Counted from the first letter of the stretch, positions 50,123-62,700 are shown. The stretch is 64,000 nt of DNA from Lumnitzera littorea (GCA_024138015.1 JAMXBB010000004.1:7136010-7200009); one strand, 5' to 3'. Notes: generated from the letters alone by a model not told the origin. Translations and numbers: made by a program.

Positions 50123-51711
50123 CTAGCTCCAAGGGTACAGTCGCCCTATGATTACATTAATGATACCGTTGGGGGCATGATCGTTGTGGCGATCGTTATT
50201 CTGCTCCACATGGGTATCCTTTGTCCATCACCTCCGAGGTGCCTTATCTCCATCATCGTCCGAACGGTCATTGTTCCTTCGATGGACCACATACTCGTTG
50301 AAGAAATCATGCTAAATGGCATCTTCAACTAGAAGTGTTCTTCAACTAGAAGCACTCTTCGGTGGTGTACCTGTGGTCATCATGGAACTAATAGTATTTG
50401 TTAGAGTTCTGATGACTAGGGATCCCCCACATTTTCTACAGCCTCTAGATTAGGTTCTAGTGCTTCACCTTGGAATAGACCTAAGGAATTGGCTTATTTA
50501 GGGGCATGTATTGGGTGTAAATGGGAGAAGGGGAGAGTAGGTCATGCTAAGCTTAGCACTTTTTTTTCCTTGAGCTCTTCCCTTCTAGTTTGCTTGGCAT
50601 CTTACCACCGAAACGATTCTTTATGGACAATTTTTCCTTATCTTACTTTTCGCCTGACCTTTTTCGGTCAGCGTCACACCTAGAGCAAATGTTGTCTTCC
50701 TGGTCGATGTACTTCTGGGCTTTATTCTAGAAGTTGGCCAGGGCCTTCGGCTTACCTTTTGCAAGTGATTAAAAGAAATCTCCTAAGGGTCAGATGCCAA
50801 GTTGAGCGGCATGGATAGCGACTCTCTCATCCAATTGAAGGATCTCGACCATGGCATTGTTGAATTAAGCTATGTAGTCGCGTAGGAACTCACCTTTACC
50901 TTGCATTACTAGGTACAAGGATGATGTATCCTTAGATGGAAGCTTGCTAGCCTTGAAATGGAGGTTAAATCTTCGTGCCAACTCATTAAAGGAGTTGATG
51001 GAATTGTTAAGGAGGTGGTTAAACCACGTCTAAGCTACCTTCTTCAGAGTGCTTAGGAAGGCTTTGCATATTATAGCATCCCCATGACTGTGAAGGTTCA
51101 CGAAGGTATAGAAGTGGAGAAGATGGTCATCAGGGTTGCCTGTGTTATCACACTGGTCCAGGGACGGAAGTTTACCGTTAAGGGGTAGCATTTTATCCTG
51201 GACACCTCTAGTGAAGGGGGTCTTATTGTTGGCAACTAACCCGGCGTCGCCAGTAGGCTTGCTCCCTTACTACTCGAAGAATTGCCTTACCATAGTATGG
51301 AGCTCGTTCAAGTCGATATCGTTTGCCAGGTGAGCTCGTTGTGCAGCTAAATGAGCCTGTACTCCTTATGAGTCAGATTCTTACTTGTTGTTAGCTAGAG
51401 CTCAGTCGCGGGTAACCACAGACCTTACTAGCTACTAATGTAATGGCATATTAGGTTGCTGATCCTTACCATTTTGCTGTTACTGCTAGATGTTATTTTG
51501 CCTAGTTTGGGCATTTGAAGCTTCGAGATGGTGAGTTTACATGTTGTACCACTCCACTTCGTCTAGGCAAGGGCAGAGAACCCTATTTTGCGTAGCATAC
51601 TTTTCAGCCAAGTGTTCTATGCGCTCCTCCAGCACCCCTTAGAAGGGGCTGATTGCCTTTAGGTTGGTTGTTTACCAACTGTTGATTTTCTTGCTCGTCA
51701 CATTGAGACAT
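50123..51711 (-). pseudogene. gag remnant of the Tat element
   Basis: Starts MSQCDEQENQQLVNNQPKGN at 51711, 69 bases inside the PBS. The gag core lies at about 51030-50800: WFNHLLNNSINSFNELARRF, LHFKASKLPSKD, LYLVMQGKGEFLRDYIA-F and DERVAIHAAQLG, matching the retrotransposon gag domain. The Lys/Arg-rich C-terminus follows. A cysteine knuckle was not clearly seen. Many TAG/TAA stops. Confidence 0.8.
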
Positions 51712-51779
51712 GATGTTAAAAGGATTGCTCGTAGGGTATGTGTTTAATGTATTTGAGGTTTCGGGTATAAGAATTCAGT

Positions 51780-51799
51780 TTCCCATAAATGGCACCAAA
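51780..51799 (-). promoter_or_regulatory. Primer binding site of the Tat element
   Basis: TTTGGTGCCATTTATGGGAA on the minus strand directly after the 5' LTR end TGACA. It resembles the TGGCGCCG-x-x-x-x-TGGG form common in plant gypsy elements, with C to T changes. The tRNA was not determined. Confidence 0.65.
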
Positions 51800-52292
51800 T
51801 GTCATCTCAAAGTTCTTACCGGTAACCGTTTGGATTTTGTACATATTGGGCCTGCAGAACAATACACAATGAAGGGATGCCGGGAGGTTGTACGTCATGA
51901 CCACTCCGATGCTTTAATTAACAGTGGGCTCTTAAGAGTGTAGGGTACTTAAGGATAATACATAGGCTTAGTATGTAGAGTGTTGTGAAAGCTTAACCGT
52001 TGGGTAGTGACTTAATATTTACAATGGAGTGGAGCTGATAGTTGGAGGTCAGTTGGCAAGAGAGATCTTCTGCCATAAGTGTAGGAGTGTGGAGTCGTTA
52101 TGCTCGACATGTCCTACTTTTTCAAGATGTAGCTATTTCATCTTTATTTTATGCATTCTAATAATTGCAAAGCCTACTAGGCTTAGTTCATTCGGCCCTA
52201 GGGCTTAGGCCTACAAGGGTGCGCCCTAGGCCACGAGACGCGTCAGATCCGGTTGGACCTGAAGGGCCCATGCCCAAAGTGCCCGGTCAATA
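51800..52292 (-). repeat. 5' LTR of the Tat-type element (493 bp)
   Basis: Plus-strand left end TGTCATCTCAAAG; right end GTCAATA, the last CA having become TA. The TATA core seen in the 3' LTR is altered here (TATTTACA on the plus strand). Confidence 0.9.
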
Positions 52293-52431
52293 ATTAGATA
52301 TGTAACAACATACGAATAGTTAAAATATGGTAGAAGTGGTAGATAAGTACCCATAGGATTTAAATATGTTTATCACTTATTCTTCCTTATATTGAAGGAC
52401 AAAAATCTATATCGTACCTCAATATATTCTA

Positions 52432-53224
52432 GGGTAAAATATACTTTAGGTACATGTGTTTATAACCTTTTTCACTTTGGGTATTTGGGTTTTTATCTTT
52501 TTAATTTAGGTGACCAGTGTTTTGCATAATTGAGAAAAACAAACAACTAACTAACTCTGTTAACATCATCGTTAATTTTGAAAAGAAAGGGAAAAAAAAA
52601 ACATAATTTACCAACCATTAACACTCTTAATACTCAAAATTCTACTAAATCAATTGAACAATATGGTTGATAGCATAACATTCGACATTTAACTATGTCA
52701 TATCATTTTGCTTAGGGAGAATAGTTAAGGCTTTTCCAGCATGTAAATGACAATGACTATAGTAATAGAGGCATGATTGATGTAGATGATGATAATAATA
52801 ATGATGAAGACATGGTGGTTTATGAGGGTGTGGTAAAAGATACAGCTACTTATGGTCCGATTAAATTTCTGCATGATGACTAAAATGACTCATTTTTAAT
52901 TGAATCTTTCTTTGTTACAGTAATCCAACAAATTTTCAATTTTTTTTCTCCTGTTGTAGAACCTCAATGAAACCAAATGAAAATTCCATGTCATTCACTT
53001 TCAATTGGTTACGCTTCGAAATTTGGATTTCTATAGATTTGGTTAGATTTAGGTTTTGCTTTCTAGAGTTAATGTTGCTACTAATGGAATTCATTGGTTA
53101 TTTGTTTTTCTTAATTTTGCAAAAAACAAGTCACCTAAATGAAAAAAATGAAAATACTGGTACCTAAAGTAAAAAAAAAAAAAAAAAAGACTATAAATAT
53201 AGATACTTAAAATGTAATTTATCC
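52432..53224. mobile_element. Mutator-like element (MULE), non-autonomous, long TIRs
   Basis: The ends GGGTAAAATATACTTTAGGT (left) and GGATAAATTACATTTTAAGT (right, minus strand) start inverted repeats of roughly 110 bases that share TTTATA, TTTAGGTGAC and TTTTGCA blocks. Flanking nonamers TATATTCTA (52423-52431) and TATATTATA (53225-53233) differ at one base; 9 bp is the Mutator duplication size. The interior has a short plus-strand frame at 52747-52883 with DVDDDNNNDEDMVVYEGVV, possibly the acidic start of a captured or transposase gene. No transposase core. Confidence 0.75.
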
Positions 53225-53233
53225 TATATTATA

Positions 53234-55985
53234 AATAAATGTTTGAAGACCATTTGTTAAACATATTCATAATGGCAAAACTTTTCTTTGATTGAAAAAG
53301 AACCCTGTTAGATACAATTCAAATGTACTCACTTTTTGGATTCTACTTTACATTATTTTTCATACTATTCATACTTGTCAATACCTCTTTTTATTTTACT
53401 TACTAGCTTCTCAAATTTCATTTAGCAAGCTCAGAACGTTTTCTTTACAAACTTCTTAACTTCAATTTGATTCCTAATTTTTAATGTCTCTAACTCAAAA
53501 CTGAACTAATGGCTAGTTGCAAATCGGAATAGCATTTTTTGTCATTCACTTTTTACTAACCAATTTTAAAATCAATCCTTTTTTTTTTTTTTTACCTTAA
53601 CTAAGTTTTCCTTTTAGCAATTCATTGAGTATTCGCAGGATTTGCTTTATGAAAATGAAAACATTATTGATGAGGAGATTGATTCTTCTGTATGCATACT
53701 TTTATCTAAAGGATTGACTAGATGTTTAGACAAGCATGTTTTGTTAATTGAACCTAAACTTGCATAATTTAGATTAATCAACTTCCTTAAAAATATTTAT
53801 GGAAATTCAAAAAAATATTGACATTATCTATTAACCTTCATTTGATTCACTTCCCAAATATATATATCAAACCAATAAGGATATATTATCCAGTGATTTT
53901 ATTTTTTTAAAAAGTGAATAAACATAGTGGGTAAACATTAAATAACAAAAGGTTATTATAAATTGTAATAGAGGTAAAAGTTCAATGTATTAAGAGGGAA
54001 ATATAATATGCGACAAGAACATGTTTATGTTTTAAGATGATATGATTGTTATAGATTAAAACGATTATTTAAGAATAGTAAAGTAATATCTCTAAACTAT
54101 AAATAGCATACAAAATAAAACCAAACCTAGCAATCAAATTGATGTTTTAAGGCCTAAATGAAGATCTAAATTTTGAGATGGTAGGCAATGATTCATATTT
54201 AAATTGTATTTGATTTGCTAAGATTGTGTTGTATGAATATTGGTCTACCAACAAAGTGGATTGGGTTCGATTTTATCCTCTCTTAAGTATAATATCATGG
54301 TATTAGGAGGAAAAATGTATTTGGTTTAAATAAAGATCAAAATTAAATCTTGGGTATATTATATACTAACAAATTTTATAAGTCTTAAAGGGTTTAAAGC
54401 AACTAAAGGTAGAAAAATTTGAGTGTGATTTTAAGTTTGAATTCAAATGTTAGAAATTATTTAGAACCAAATAAGGTGAATTGGTAAGAGGAAAATCAAG
54501 GATTTTTATTGGTTTTGTAGATGTTGTGCAATTCTTAGATGTTAAGAGGAACTCCAGTTTTCAAACTTTAAAATATTCATGAAGTGACATTAAAGAAAAA
54601 TTCAAGTGTATCAACATGCAAGGTTTCAAGTTTAGGCAGATTTCAACTTTGGGAAAAAGGTTATAATAAGTTTCAAATCTTTATATTTTTAGTTATTTGT
54701 CTTAAAATTTTCAAGGTTAAACTTAAATTGTAGTAATATGATTAGATTTTGAAGGGAAATATATTCATATCACTATTAAAATAGATAGTTATCTGGAGTT
54801 TCAATTACAAATATTTTTGGATTTTTGTTTTATGTTTTACATTGAAAAGTAAAAGATATAGATGTTTCTTTTCGAGGATGTTTATAAAGGAAACAAACTA
54901 TTTAATCAACTCTAGTTCATAACTTAGACATGATGCCATAATAAGAACCAAATTAGATTAGAAGAAAAAAAAAAACTAAGTCTTTTTGTTTAATCTAAGT
55001 GATAAGTTAAAAGGAAGAAAAATATGGAATTCAATCCCTGTTACCTAAACTTTAATTCCTAAAAGTTTTAAAAATGATGCCAAATCAATACGCTTATAGA
55101 GTTTTAATAATTTAAAAGAATGATAATAAATATTTAAAAAATTTCTAAAACTTAAGTGTATTTTATGAAAGGTATAAGACTTGATTCACAAAAGTAGAAA
55201 AGTTTAGGACATGATTGTACATTTCAAAAGGTTTAACACTTTATTAACAAAATTTAACTAATTGAAGATTGGTGACCATTTTTATGTAAATCGTGAGAAG
55301 TTAATTACTATTAAAGTTTCTATTTAGTTATATACGGTTAAGTGACTAATATGTTATCATGCCTCAAAACTTAAGGTGTAACAACTTCATCACATGCTCA
55401 TACCTTAGTATGGGTATGCAATAGTTCAAAAGTCTATTAACTATCATAATTTATAAACAAATCTACCAAACTTGCTTAATAATCACACCGTATATATTAC
55501 ATAACCAAGTGGCTCATAGAAGTTCAACTTTATAAATGTATAACCATATTAATTATTGAAATTGAAGGGAGCTTAAGTTTACTTGCAAGTCTAAAAAGCA
55601 AACCAAACATCTACATTTAGTTTATATAATCCAATAAAGTTTAACAAACATAAACATCAAGTATCTATCCTTTAATCCTCATATTATTCAAGGCAACTAA
55701 CATTATTCCCATATCCAAGGTTTAAGTTAGATTTAAAGTTGTCATAGAGATCAATCACATCTACAATACCTAATTTTGAAAAAAAAATAAAATTCGCAAG
55801 GCTAAGTTGAGATCTAATATGTAACTACAACAAAAACAAGTGGATGCCATACAATCCAATCACATCACACACCAAAAATGCTTATTACTAATGCATAACA
55901 CAATAGATTATTATCTTCGATCAAGTAACTCAATACAACACGATCGTAGTGTTGTAAGACTTAGAGTAATTCATGAGTTTGTAGC
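53234..55985. other. AT-rich stretch without a recognised gene
   Basis: No repeat terminus or family match seen over 2.75 kb. One exon-like patch at about 53620-53691 is bounded by CCTTTTAG and GTATGC and would read QFIEYSQDLLYENENIIDEE. It is too short to assign. Confidence 0.3.
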
Positions 55986-56232
55986 TATGAAGTTGATGAG
56001 CTATTGCTCAACATGATAATATTGATGCAAAGCACATCCAAGAAGAAGAAAGTAAATAGTAGAAAATATTAGAACAGGAAATAACATAATTTGCAGTTGT
56101 CATCTATCTTGTTATCAGATGTATTAAATAATTGTACAAGCAGTAGAGTATATATATACAGACTACAACAAATAATGAATGACCATGTGTACAATTATTC
56201 TATATATACAAAACTAAATTACTATACTTTCA
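55986..56232 (-). repeat. 3' LTR of a Ty1/copia element (247 bp)
   Basis: On the minus strand starts TGAAAGTATAG right after the PPT and ends CTTCATA. It contains GATGTGCTTTGCATCAAT, which recurs in the opposite-orientation LTR at 58034-58233. Confidence 0.75.
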
Positions 56233-56252
56233 CAATCCTCCTCAAGTTGGAG
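56233..56252 (-). promoter_or_regulatory. Polypurine tract of the copia element
   Basis: CCAACTTGAGGAGGATTG on the minus strand, directly before the LTR start TGAAAG, the usual TTGAGGxGGA form of plant copia. Confidence 0.7.
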
Positions 56253-58030
56253 TAGCTTGAAGCCTAACTTGCAACAAGTAGAAGAACGTTGTATAACTAA
56301 AGTGAGCTTGGTAAAAAAATCTACAAGTCAAAGTGAAGAAGCAATGTGTATAGGAGAAACAAAACCGTGAGCTACATGATCACATAAAAAATGCACATCA
56401 ACATCAATATGTTTCGTCCAATTGTGCAAACAAGGATTTCGAGCAATAAGCATAGTAAACTTGTTGTCACAAAACAAATTGATAAGTAAAGACACTAGTA
56501 AACGCAAGTTTCGCAATATGTAAGAACACCACAACAACTCCTTGATAGTTGAAGCTAAGCTCCTATATTCCACCTCAATAGAAGATGTATTGATAGTAGA
56601 TTGCTTTTTAGATTTCCCCAAAACAAGTGCTTTGTGCATCATGATACAATAACTAGTAATTGACTTATGATTAATAGAAGAGGATGCCCAATTAGCATTA
56701 GCATAATAATGCAATGTCAAAGGATTATTTTTAGAATAAAAGGTTCCAAGAATTGATGTACCTTAAGATACCTGAATAAATGTAAGGTAGCTTGCAAATG
56801 AAGGTGTCGAGATTGAGACAAAAACTAACTTAACTTGTTCACAGCATAACTGATGTCAGGACAAGTTAATGTCAAATACAACATTCATTCAATAATGCAT
56901 CTATAAGACAAAGGATCATCAAGAATATTACCATGGTCTTTATGTAAAACCAAACTAAAAGGAAGAGGAAATGCAGTCAGTTTACATGTGGTAAGACCCA
57001 CATTAGAAAGTAAATTAACAAGAAACTTGCATTGATTAAGAAGAATTCCTTGAGTAGTGCGACACAGTTGAAGCCCTAAGAAAAATTGAGCATAACCTAT
57101 ATCCTTTATGGTAAAATGAGAGTCTATAGAACGCTTCATTGCTAAAATGGAATCAACATAAGTACCAATGATAAGCATGTCATCCACATAAAGTAGAACA
57201 ATCAAGAATTTACCCGAATTAGAACATGTAAATAAAGATGAATCATCAACAGATTGAGCAAAGCCTTACTTAAGCAAAAAATTGAGAAATCTCAACATCC
57301 ATTACCTTGATGCTTGTTTAAGAGCATATAAGGATCTTCTAAGCCTATAAACCTTATTTGGACCGACCTTAGAATAACCTTGAGGAACCGATATATATAT
57401 TTCCTCATCTAAGACCCATGTAAGAAAGCATTATCAATATCTACTGGAAAAAGTAGCCAATCATATGCTACAGCCAAGACTATCAAGATATAGACAATAC
57501 CCAACTTAGCTAATGGTGAAAAAGTATCATGATAATCAATATCTTCTAACTAAGTATAGTCTTTTGCCACTAATCTAGCTTTAAAACATTCAACACTTCC
57601 ATCCGATTTGTTCTTATTTTGTAGACCCACTTAGACCATATAGCTTTGTTGCCCTTGGGTAAATCTGTAATCTCCTAAGTATCATTTAACTCTAAGGCCT
57701 CAAGTTCTTTATTCATAACTTTAACCCATTTCAGAGTTTTAGAAGCTTGAGCATACGAAAAAGATTCTTTGATTGCTAGTACTTGTATGAAGGAAGAAAC
57801 ATAATCAGATGGAAATAAAGTAAAGGTATTAGAATCTAGTAATGGGTAAAGAATAGGGAAAGAGGAAGAAGATGCATCAACTGAGTGAACCTAAAATGAG
57901 TGCACATAGTCCTTGAGCTAAGAAGGTGGTTCATGCTCCATTAAGGACCAACGCAAACAAGAAGGTGCTATTGAAGTGTGTAGAGGAACTACAAAATTAT
58001 CAACAGGAAAAGGTTGTGTAGATGTCTTTG
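56253..58030 (-). pseudogene. Ty1/copia pol remnant (C-terminal part)
   Basis: Minus strand, N to C: DSNTFTLFPSDYVSSFIQVL and ASKTLKWVKVMNKELEALEL near 57830-57690 (the block leading into copia RT), then KAIWSKWVYKIRTN. The RT centre at 57205-56885 is open: VLLYVDDMLIIG (catalytic YVDD intact), FLGLQLCRTTQGILLNQ, KFLVNLLSNVGL. RNase H at 56720-56328: YANANWASSSINHKSIT (usual Asp now Asn), TSSIEVEYRSLAS (Glu kept), LFCDNKFTMLIA (Asp kept), TKHIDVDVHFLCDHV. Earlier pol and gag are absent in this orientation because the element is rearranged at about 58030. Confidence 0.85.
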
Positions 58031-58033
58031 TTA

Positions 58034-58233
58034 ATGGACTACACATGGCCTTTCATTATTTGTTGTAGTTTATATATAAATATTGTGTTGCTTGTACAGT
58101 TATTTAATACATTTGACAATAGAACATATGACAACTATAAATTTTTTTATCTCTAATTATGATATTTTCGACTATCGACTTTCTTCTTCTTGGATGTGCT
58201 TTGCATCAATGGTAGTAGCTCATCGACTTCACA
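58034..58233 (+). repeat. copia 5' LTR in inverted orientation, 5'-truncated
   Basis: Inverted match to 55986-56232, lacking about the first 45 bp. Ends GACTTCACA next to a PBS. Confidence 0.75.
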
Positions 58234-58244
58234 TGGTATCAGAG
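58234..58244 (+). promoter_or_regulatory. Primer binding site, initiator tRNA-Met type
   Basis: TGGTATCAGAG on the plus strand, the standard PBS of plant Ty1/copia elements, complementary to the 3' end of initiator methionine tRNA. Confidence 0.85.
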
Positions 58245-58339
58245 AGACGGTTGATGTAAGTTTCTTTAATTTACTGATTGTTTACAATTTTCTTTTCTTT
58301 CGTAAGAAGATAAACAATCAGCTAGATAAATTTTAAGGC

Positions 58340-58738
58340 TTACAATTAAATTGCGTTAATGAAAATCCTTTATTTTTGTTTGGTTATGATAATCTTAGAA
58401 TGGTGATTGGCAATATTATCTTCAACGAAACTAATTTTCAAGCATGGAGCAGATCAATCAAATTAAGATTAAGTACTACAATCAAATTAGGTTTTATTGA
58501 TAGAACTTTACCTAAGCCTGATCCTTATATGGCTGACACAGCTAAATGGATTCGAAGCGACTATATTGTTTGATGTTGGATTTTAAATTCGATGTTGCCA
58601 GATTTATCTCAAAATTATCTCTACACTCAATCTGCTTAAGAATTGAGGATTGAAATTTTCGAGGGACACGGGCAAAGTAATATACCATTAATGTTTCAAC
58701 TTTAATATGAGTTGAGTAATATCAAACAACAGATTAGT
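58340..58738 (+). pseudogene. Ty1/copia gag remnant
   Basis: Open from about 58340 to a stop at 58571, then readable through stops. NETNFQAWSRSIKLRLSTTI, KLGFIDRTLPKPDP and WIRSDYIV match the copia gag entry (N-x-x-W-x-R-x-M...L-x-x-K-x-K-x-G-F-I-D-G). LSQNYLYTQSA, GHGQSNIPLMFQL and YELSNIKQQISQ follow. The frame stops at a fragment of the element's own LTR. Confidence 0.75.
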
Positions 58739-58780
58739 CAGTAGAGTATTTATATACAAATTACAATAAATAATGAATGG
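58739..58780 (-). repeat. 42-bp fragment of the copia LTR
   Basis: CAGTAGAGTATTTATATACA and the following ATAATGAATGG match the LTR at about 56144-56186 in the same (minus) orientation. It marks a rearrangement junction inside gag. Confidence 0.65.
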
Positions 58781-59785
58781 TACTCTCAAAACACTTATGA
58801 GTCATGAACTAGATGCATCATCCAAAGGTAGTCATAGACTAGCCATTAATAATATTAATCCACTAAAGTTGTCCATACAAGCATCTCTTACCTCTAGTAT
58901 AATGCTTTCTTCTAATAAACCAACTTGTACCTCAATAGCTACTCTAGTTAATAGCCCACTAAATAGGTCAATGCTCAATTACCATATCATTCCGATACAT
59001 TAATTTACTTGGGACACTATAATTATTGGTCTGTAAGCACCTAACCAATTATGGATTATCATGGATCTTTTAGCTTCTACCAAACATGAACAACATATTT
59101 TTGAAGTCATTTAAATTCTACCTTAACACACATCTAACACACATGGTAACCATGTACTAGATTTGTGCTTGCCAATTCAAACTAATAAGTCAACTATTGA
59201 ATTGAAGCAACAAAGCCTTATTATCAAATGCCTAAGAATATGTTAAATTTATTTTCCTTCACCTAAAGGTTAAATTTACACTTAAGTAGGCTTAGGAACT
59301 CAAAATATTCAATTGACTACACTTCCTGAGGCCTTACTTGATCCTTTCTTCTACTCCCAAGTACAATTTAAACACCAAAAGCCTTCTCTCAACTAAGCCT
59401 AGGTCCATCTCTTCTTGTAAATAATTTCCAAAGACTCATTTTCATAGTGATAATTAACATATGACATGCAATTATAATCACAATTTATCAAAATTGTACA
59501 ATTCTACAAGCAACAACCTTTAATTGAATACTTCTCTTCTTCTAATTGATTAAATACTGTTGAAACTCCAATTAAATATAGAAATCAAGATTACAGCATA
59601 CCTAATTCTCAATGCTTGAAAATTCACCAACTGCATTCATTATACGTTATTGCTCTTCACAATTCCTTCAAAACACTATCTTTCTTTTAAAATTCTTGAA
59701 CAATTTTCCATAGTTAAAAAGAGGCAAAAGTACTTACCACGCTTCTAATGTCTTCTTCTACACACAAAAATCATGTAACCTCTTA
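58781..59785. other. Stretch without a recognised gene
   Basis: A 76-codon frame (58773-59003) has no recognised match. It may be further copia sequence. The rest is AT-rich. Confidence 0.3.
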
Positions 59786-59790
59786 ATTAT

Positions 59791-62700
59791 TGTAACCTTC
59801 ACAACTAACCATTCGAGGTTTCGGTCGGTTGAAAGACTCGATTGAACCTAAATTATAAGGTAAAGTTAGAAATATTAGTAAAAATGATCCCGTAAGTTTG
59901 AATTTAAGAAAATAAGCAATAAAATAAAAGACTATAAAAATTTCAAATTTTAAATATATAACTCGTTATTTATCGAAAATGCATAAAATGCATTCCGATA
60001 AGTAACGAATCGCTAGAGATAAATTATATGTATACTAAAAATAATAGAATGACCTAAATGATATTTAGGAATATTTATTTGTATCATATATGAATTTACA
60101 TGTAGGTATAAATATGCGTAATTACTTAAAATACACGAAATGTGCTAAAATAATACAAAATACTTAAAGAAAATTCATAATTAATTAAGGAAAAATCAAG
60201 AAAAATTAGGAATGATCCAGAATTGGGTCGTGGCAGCTGGGAAAAATAAGAAAAAATTCGGCCAATTAAATTAAGACAATACAAAAGCCAAAAATTAAGG
60301 GATAAGGCAATTGTTTTTCCCAATTTAATGCACAATAATTACACTAAAGCTCTATAAATAGCAAGAAAAATTCAGAAGCTCATTTGGACAGTTACAAATC
60401 AAAGAAAATTTGGTAGAGGCTAAAATTGAGAGAAAAATTTGGTTTAGAAAAAACTGTGCAATTAGGGCTTTCAAAGGGAATCCACACCAGACGAGTAGCT
60501 AGGAGTGGACGGCCACCACCACCACACGGTGGTGGCAGCGCCCAGGCCAACCGACAAGGCCATGGTGGCCGGCGGTGGCCGGAGCCACCCAAATCGGTGA
60601 GTCCAATTTCCAGCCCGATTCTTGTGTAATTTTGTAAAAATAGTAAATATTATTAGAAAATTATGAATTTTGTTATTCTAGAATATTTTTGTATGTAGTT
60701 TTTATGAAAAATATTATTTTGATGAAAATATGTCTCGTGATATAGGGTCCTTAGGAAATCATGCAAAACCGAGTATGTTTCGGTTTAGAAATAAATGATC
60801 TTAGGAGTGTAGTTTTGAGCCCAAAATTTTTGTGTAGATTACTTAGATGATATAGAACAGTGCTATGAAGCCCGTTTTAAAAAATTAATTTTCAAAATTT
60901 TTAGATAATTTTTAGGCCCTAAAATGAGGCATAAAATGGGTAATTTAGGGTTAATTAAATAATTAAATGGTTAATTAATGATTTAGTGAATAAGTATATG
61001 TTTTAGGATGTGAAAATTTGATGGAGTATGATACTTGTAGCATTTAGGGTGTTAGATGTAATTATTAGGTTAATTATGTAATAAATGAGTAATAGGGAAA
61101 AATAGTTAATTTTATAAATTAGGGAAATTTGGGGTAAAATCTGATTTAGGATGGATTTAGACATTTTGAAATGATAATTGATGTTTAGAGATGGTAATTA
61201 GAGTGATAGAAATATTAGAAGTGTATTATATACATAAAAGGTAATAATACATAATAGGTAATTATTGGAAATATAATAAATAGAAAATATTATAATAAAA
61301 ATTGATATTTTGATAATAATAAAAATGTACAATAAATCTGATAGGAAACTTGAATTTATGTAATTATATGAAAAATGTAAAAATTTCTCACATTAGGAGT
61401 GAATTCGATACATTAATATGGATTTAAGTGTACTGAGTAAAATAAATACTGATTAGGGGTAATGATGGTATTTAGGAGATCGGGAAGTAATGTGATTAAT
61501 TTCACATTATGGATTGAAACGGATTTATAGGGTTGGAATTTAAAACATTACTTAGAAATCGAACTAAAACCTAATTTAGAAATCGATGCGAAAATCGAAC
61601 CTCAACCTAACTCCAAATCTAAAATAATTGTAAAAGACTTAATACCTAGATAATTAGGCATATTAAACCTTAAACAAAACCTAACAATAAGCGTTATAGG
61701 ATAAAACGAACCTATAATAGTTATATGAAAAGTTGAAATCACGTTTGTGTTATAGGGATGATTGGCGATAGCTTGAGCAAATCGAACCTTGAGTGAGTGA
61801 GCGAGGAGTCGAGGTAAGTTGGGATTAATACGATGCTGTATTTTGGAGGCTTGAGATTATGCTTAGTTGTGCTTGTTAGATAGTTAAATGTGTGCATGTG
61901 CTTGATTATGGGTAATGTTATGATTCTGTTTGTTGTTTTGGCATATATTGTATGATTTGTATAAAATGACTGATCACCCTAAACTGGACTTAATCAAATA
62001 TATGACCAGTAATCATAATCGGACATGCATGGCAACCCGTTAGGGGAACTTAGGACTTTCCGGCCAAATACCGACCCCTTTGGAAGGGATAGTGCAGGAT
62101 TGCAAAATGGTCCCTTTTTCATCCTCAGTCGAATTAAGTGACAGGAGAGGAGGTCGTGGCGAGGGTAAAGACAGTGGTTCGAAGGTAGTCGCGGGAGAAG
62201 CAAGGTCTCTATTACACAAGCCTGGGTTTGGTTGTGAGCTGTTGTATTAACGGCAACTCCTCAACCCGGATTAGAGCGGGCGTAATTTCTTTAATCTCAT
62301 GACGAGCCGGACAACGTCGTGCGATGGCATTTGCTTGCACATACATTACATCTAATAAGTGATTAAAAACCTTGTTGTGTTTCCAGTATAGTTTTAAGTT
62401 CTCCGTCCTAACTTACTTAGTTGTGGTTGCTCACATCCCTATAGACGTCGTGTAGGTGCTGGCGAAGAAGCGGCAAATCACTACTTTGAAGCTAGCAACT
62501 GCTGGATCCTGGGGAGTGAGAAAAAACATGTGAAGAATAAACATATATTTTTAAGGTTTAAGCTTTTACTTTAAAATTTTTCATTTCCAAATACTATAAT
62601 AACTAGAAAATATATTACAGAGAAATATTGTAAACTTTAATTACAATAGCTGAATTATAGTATATATATATTTCCTCACTTTTTTAGATAAATGATTTAT

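Larger units (their letters stand above)
27306..52292 (-). mobile_element. 25-kb Tat-type Ty3/gypsy retrotransposon with nested insertions
   Basis: Both ends carry related LTRs (27306-27782 and 51800-52292) flanked by the same pentamer ATTAG (27301-27305 and 52293-52297), proving a single insertion. Minus-strand order is 5' LTR, PBS, gag, protease, RT, RNase H, integrase, tandem array, antisense ORF, PPT, 3' LTR. This order, with an antisense ORF between integrase and the 3' LTR, is known for the Tat lineage. Removing inserts L3, L5, L6 and the gypsy element at 34231-39054 leaves about 11.0 kb, normal for that lineage. All coding parts are dead. Confidence 0.92.
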
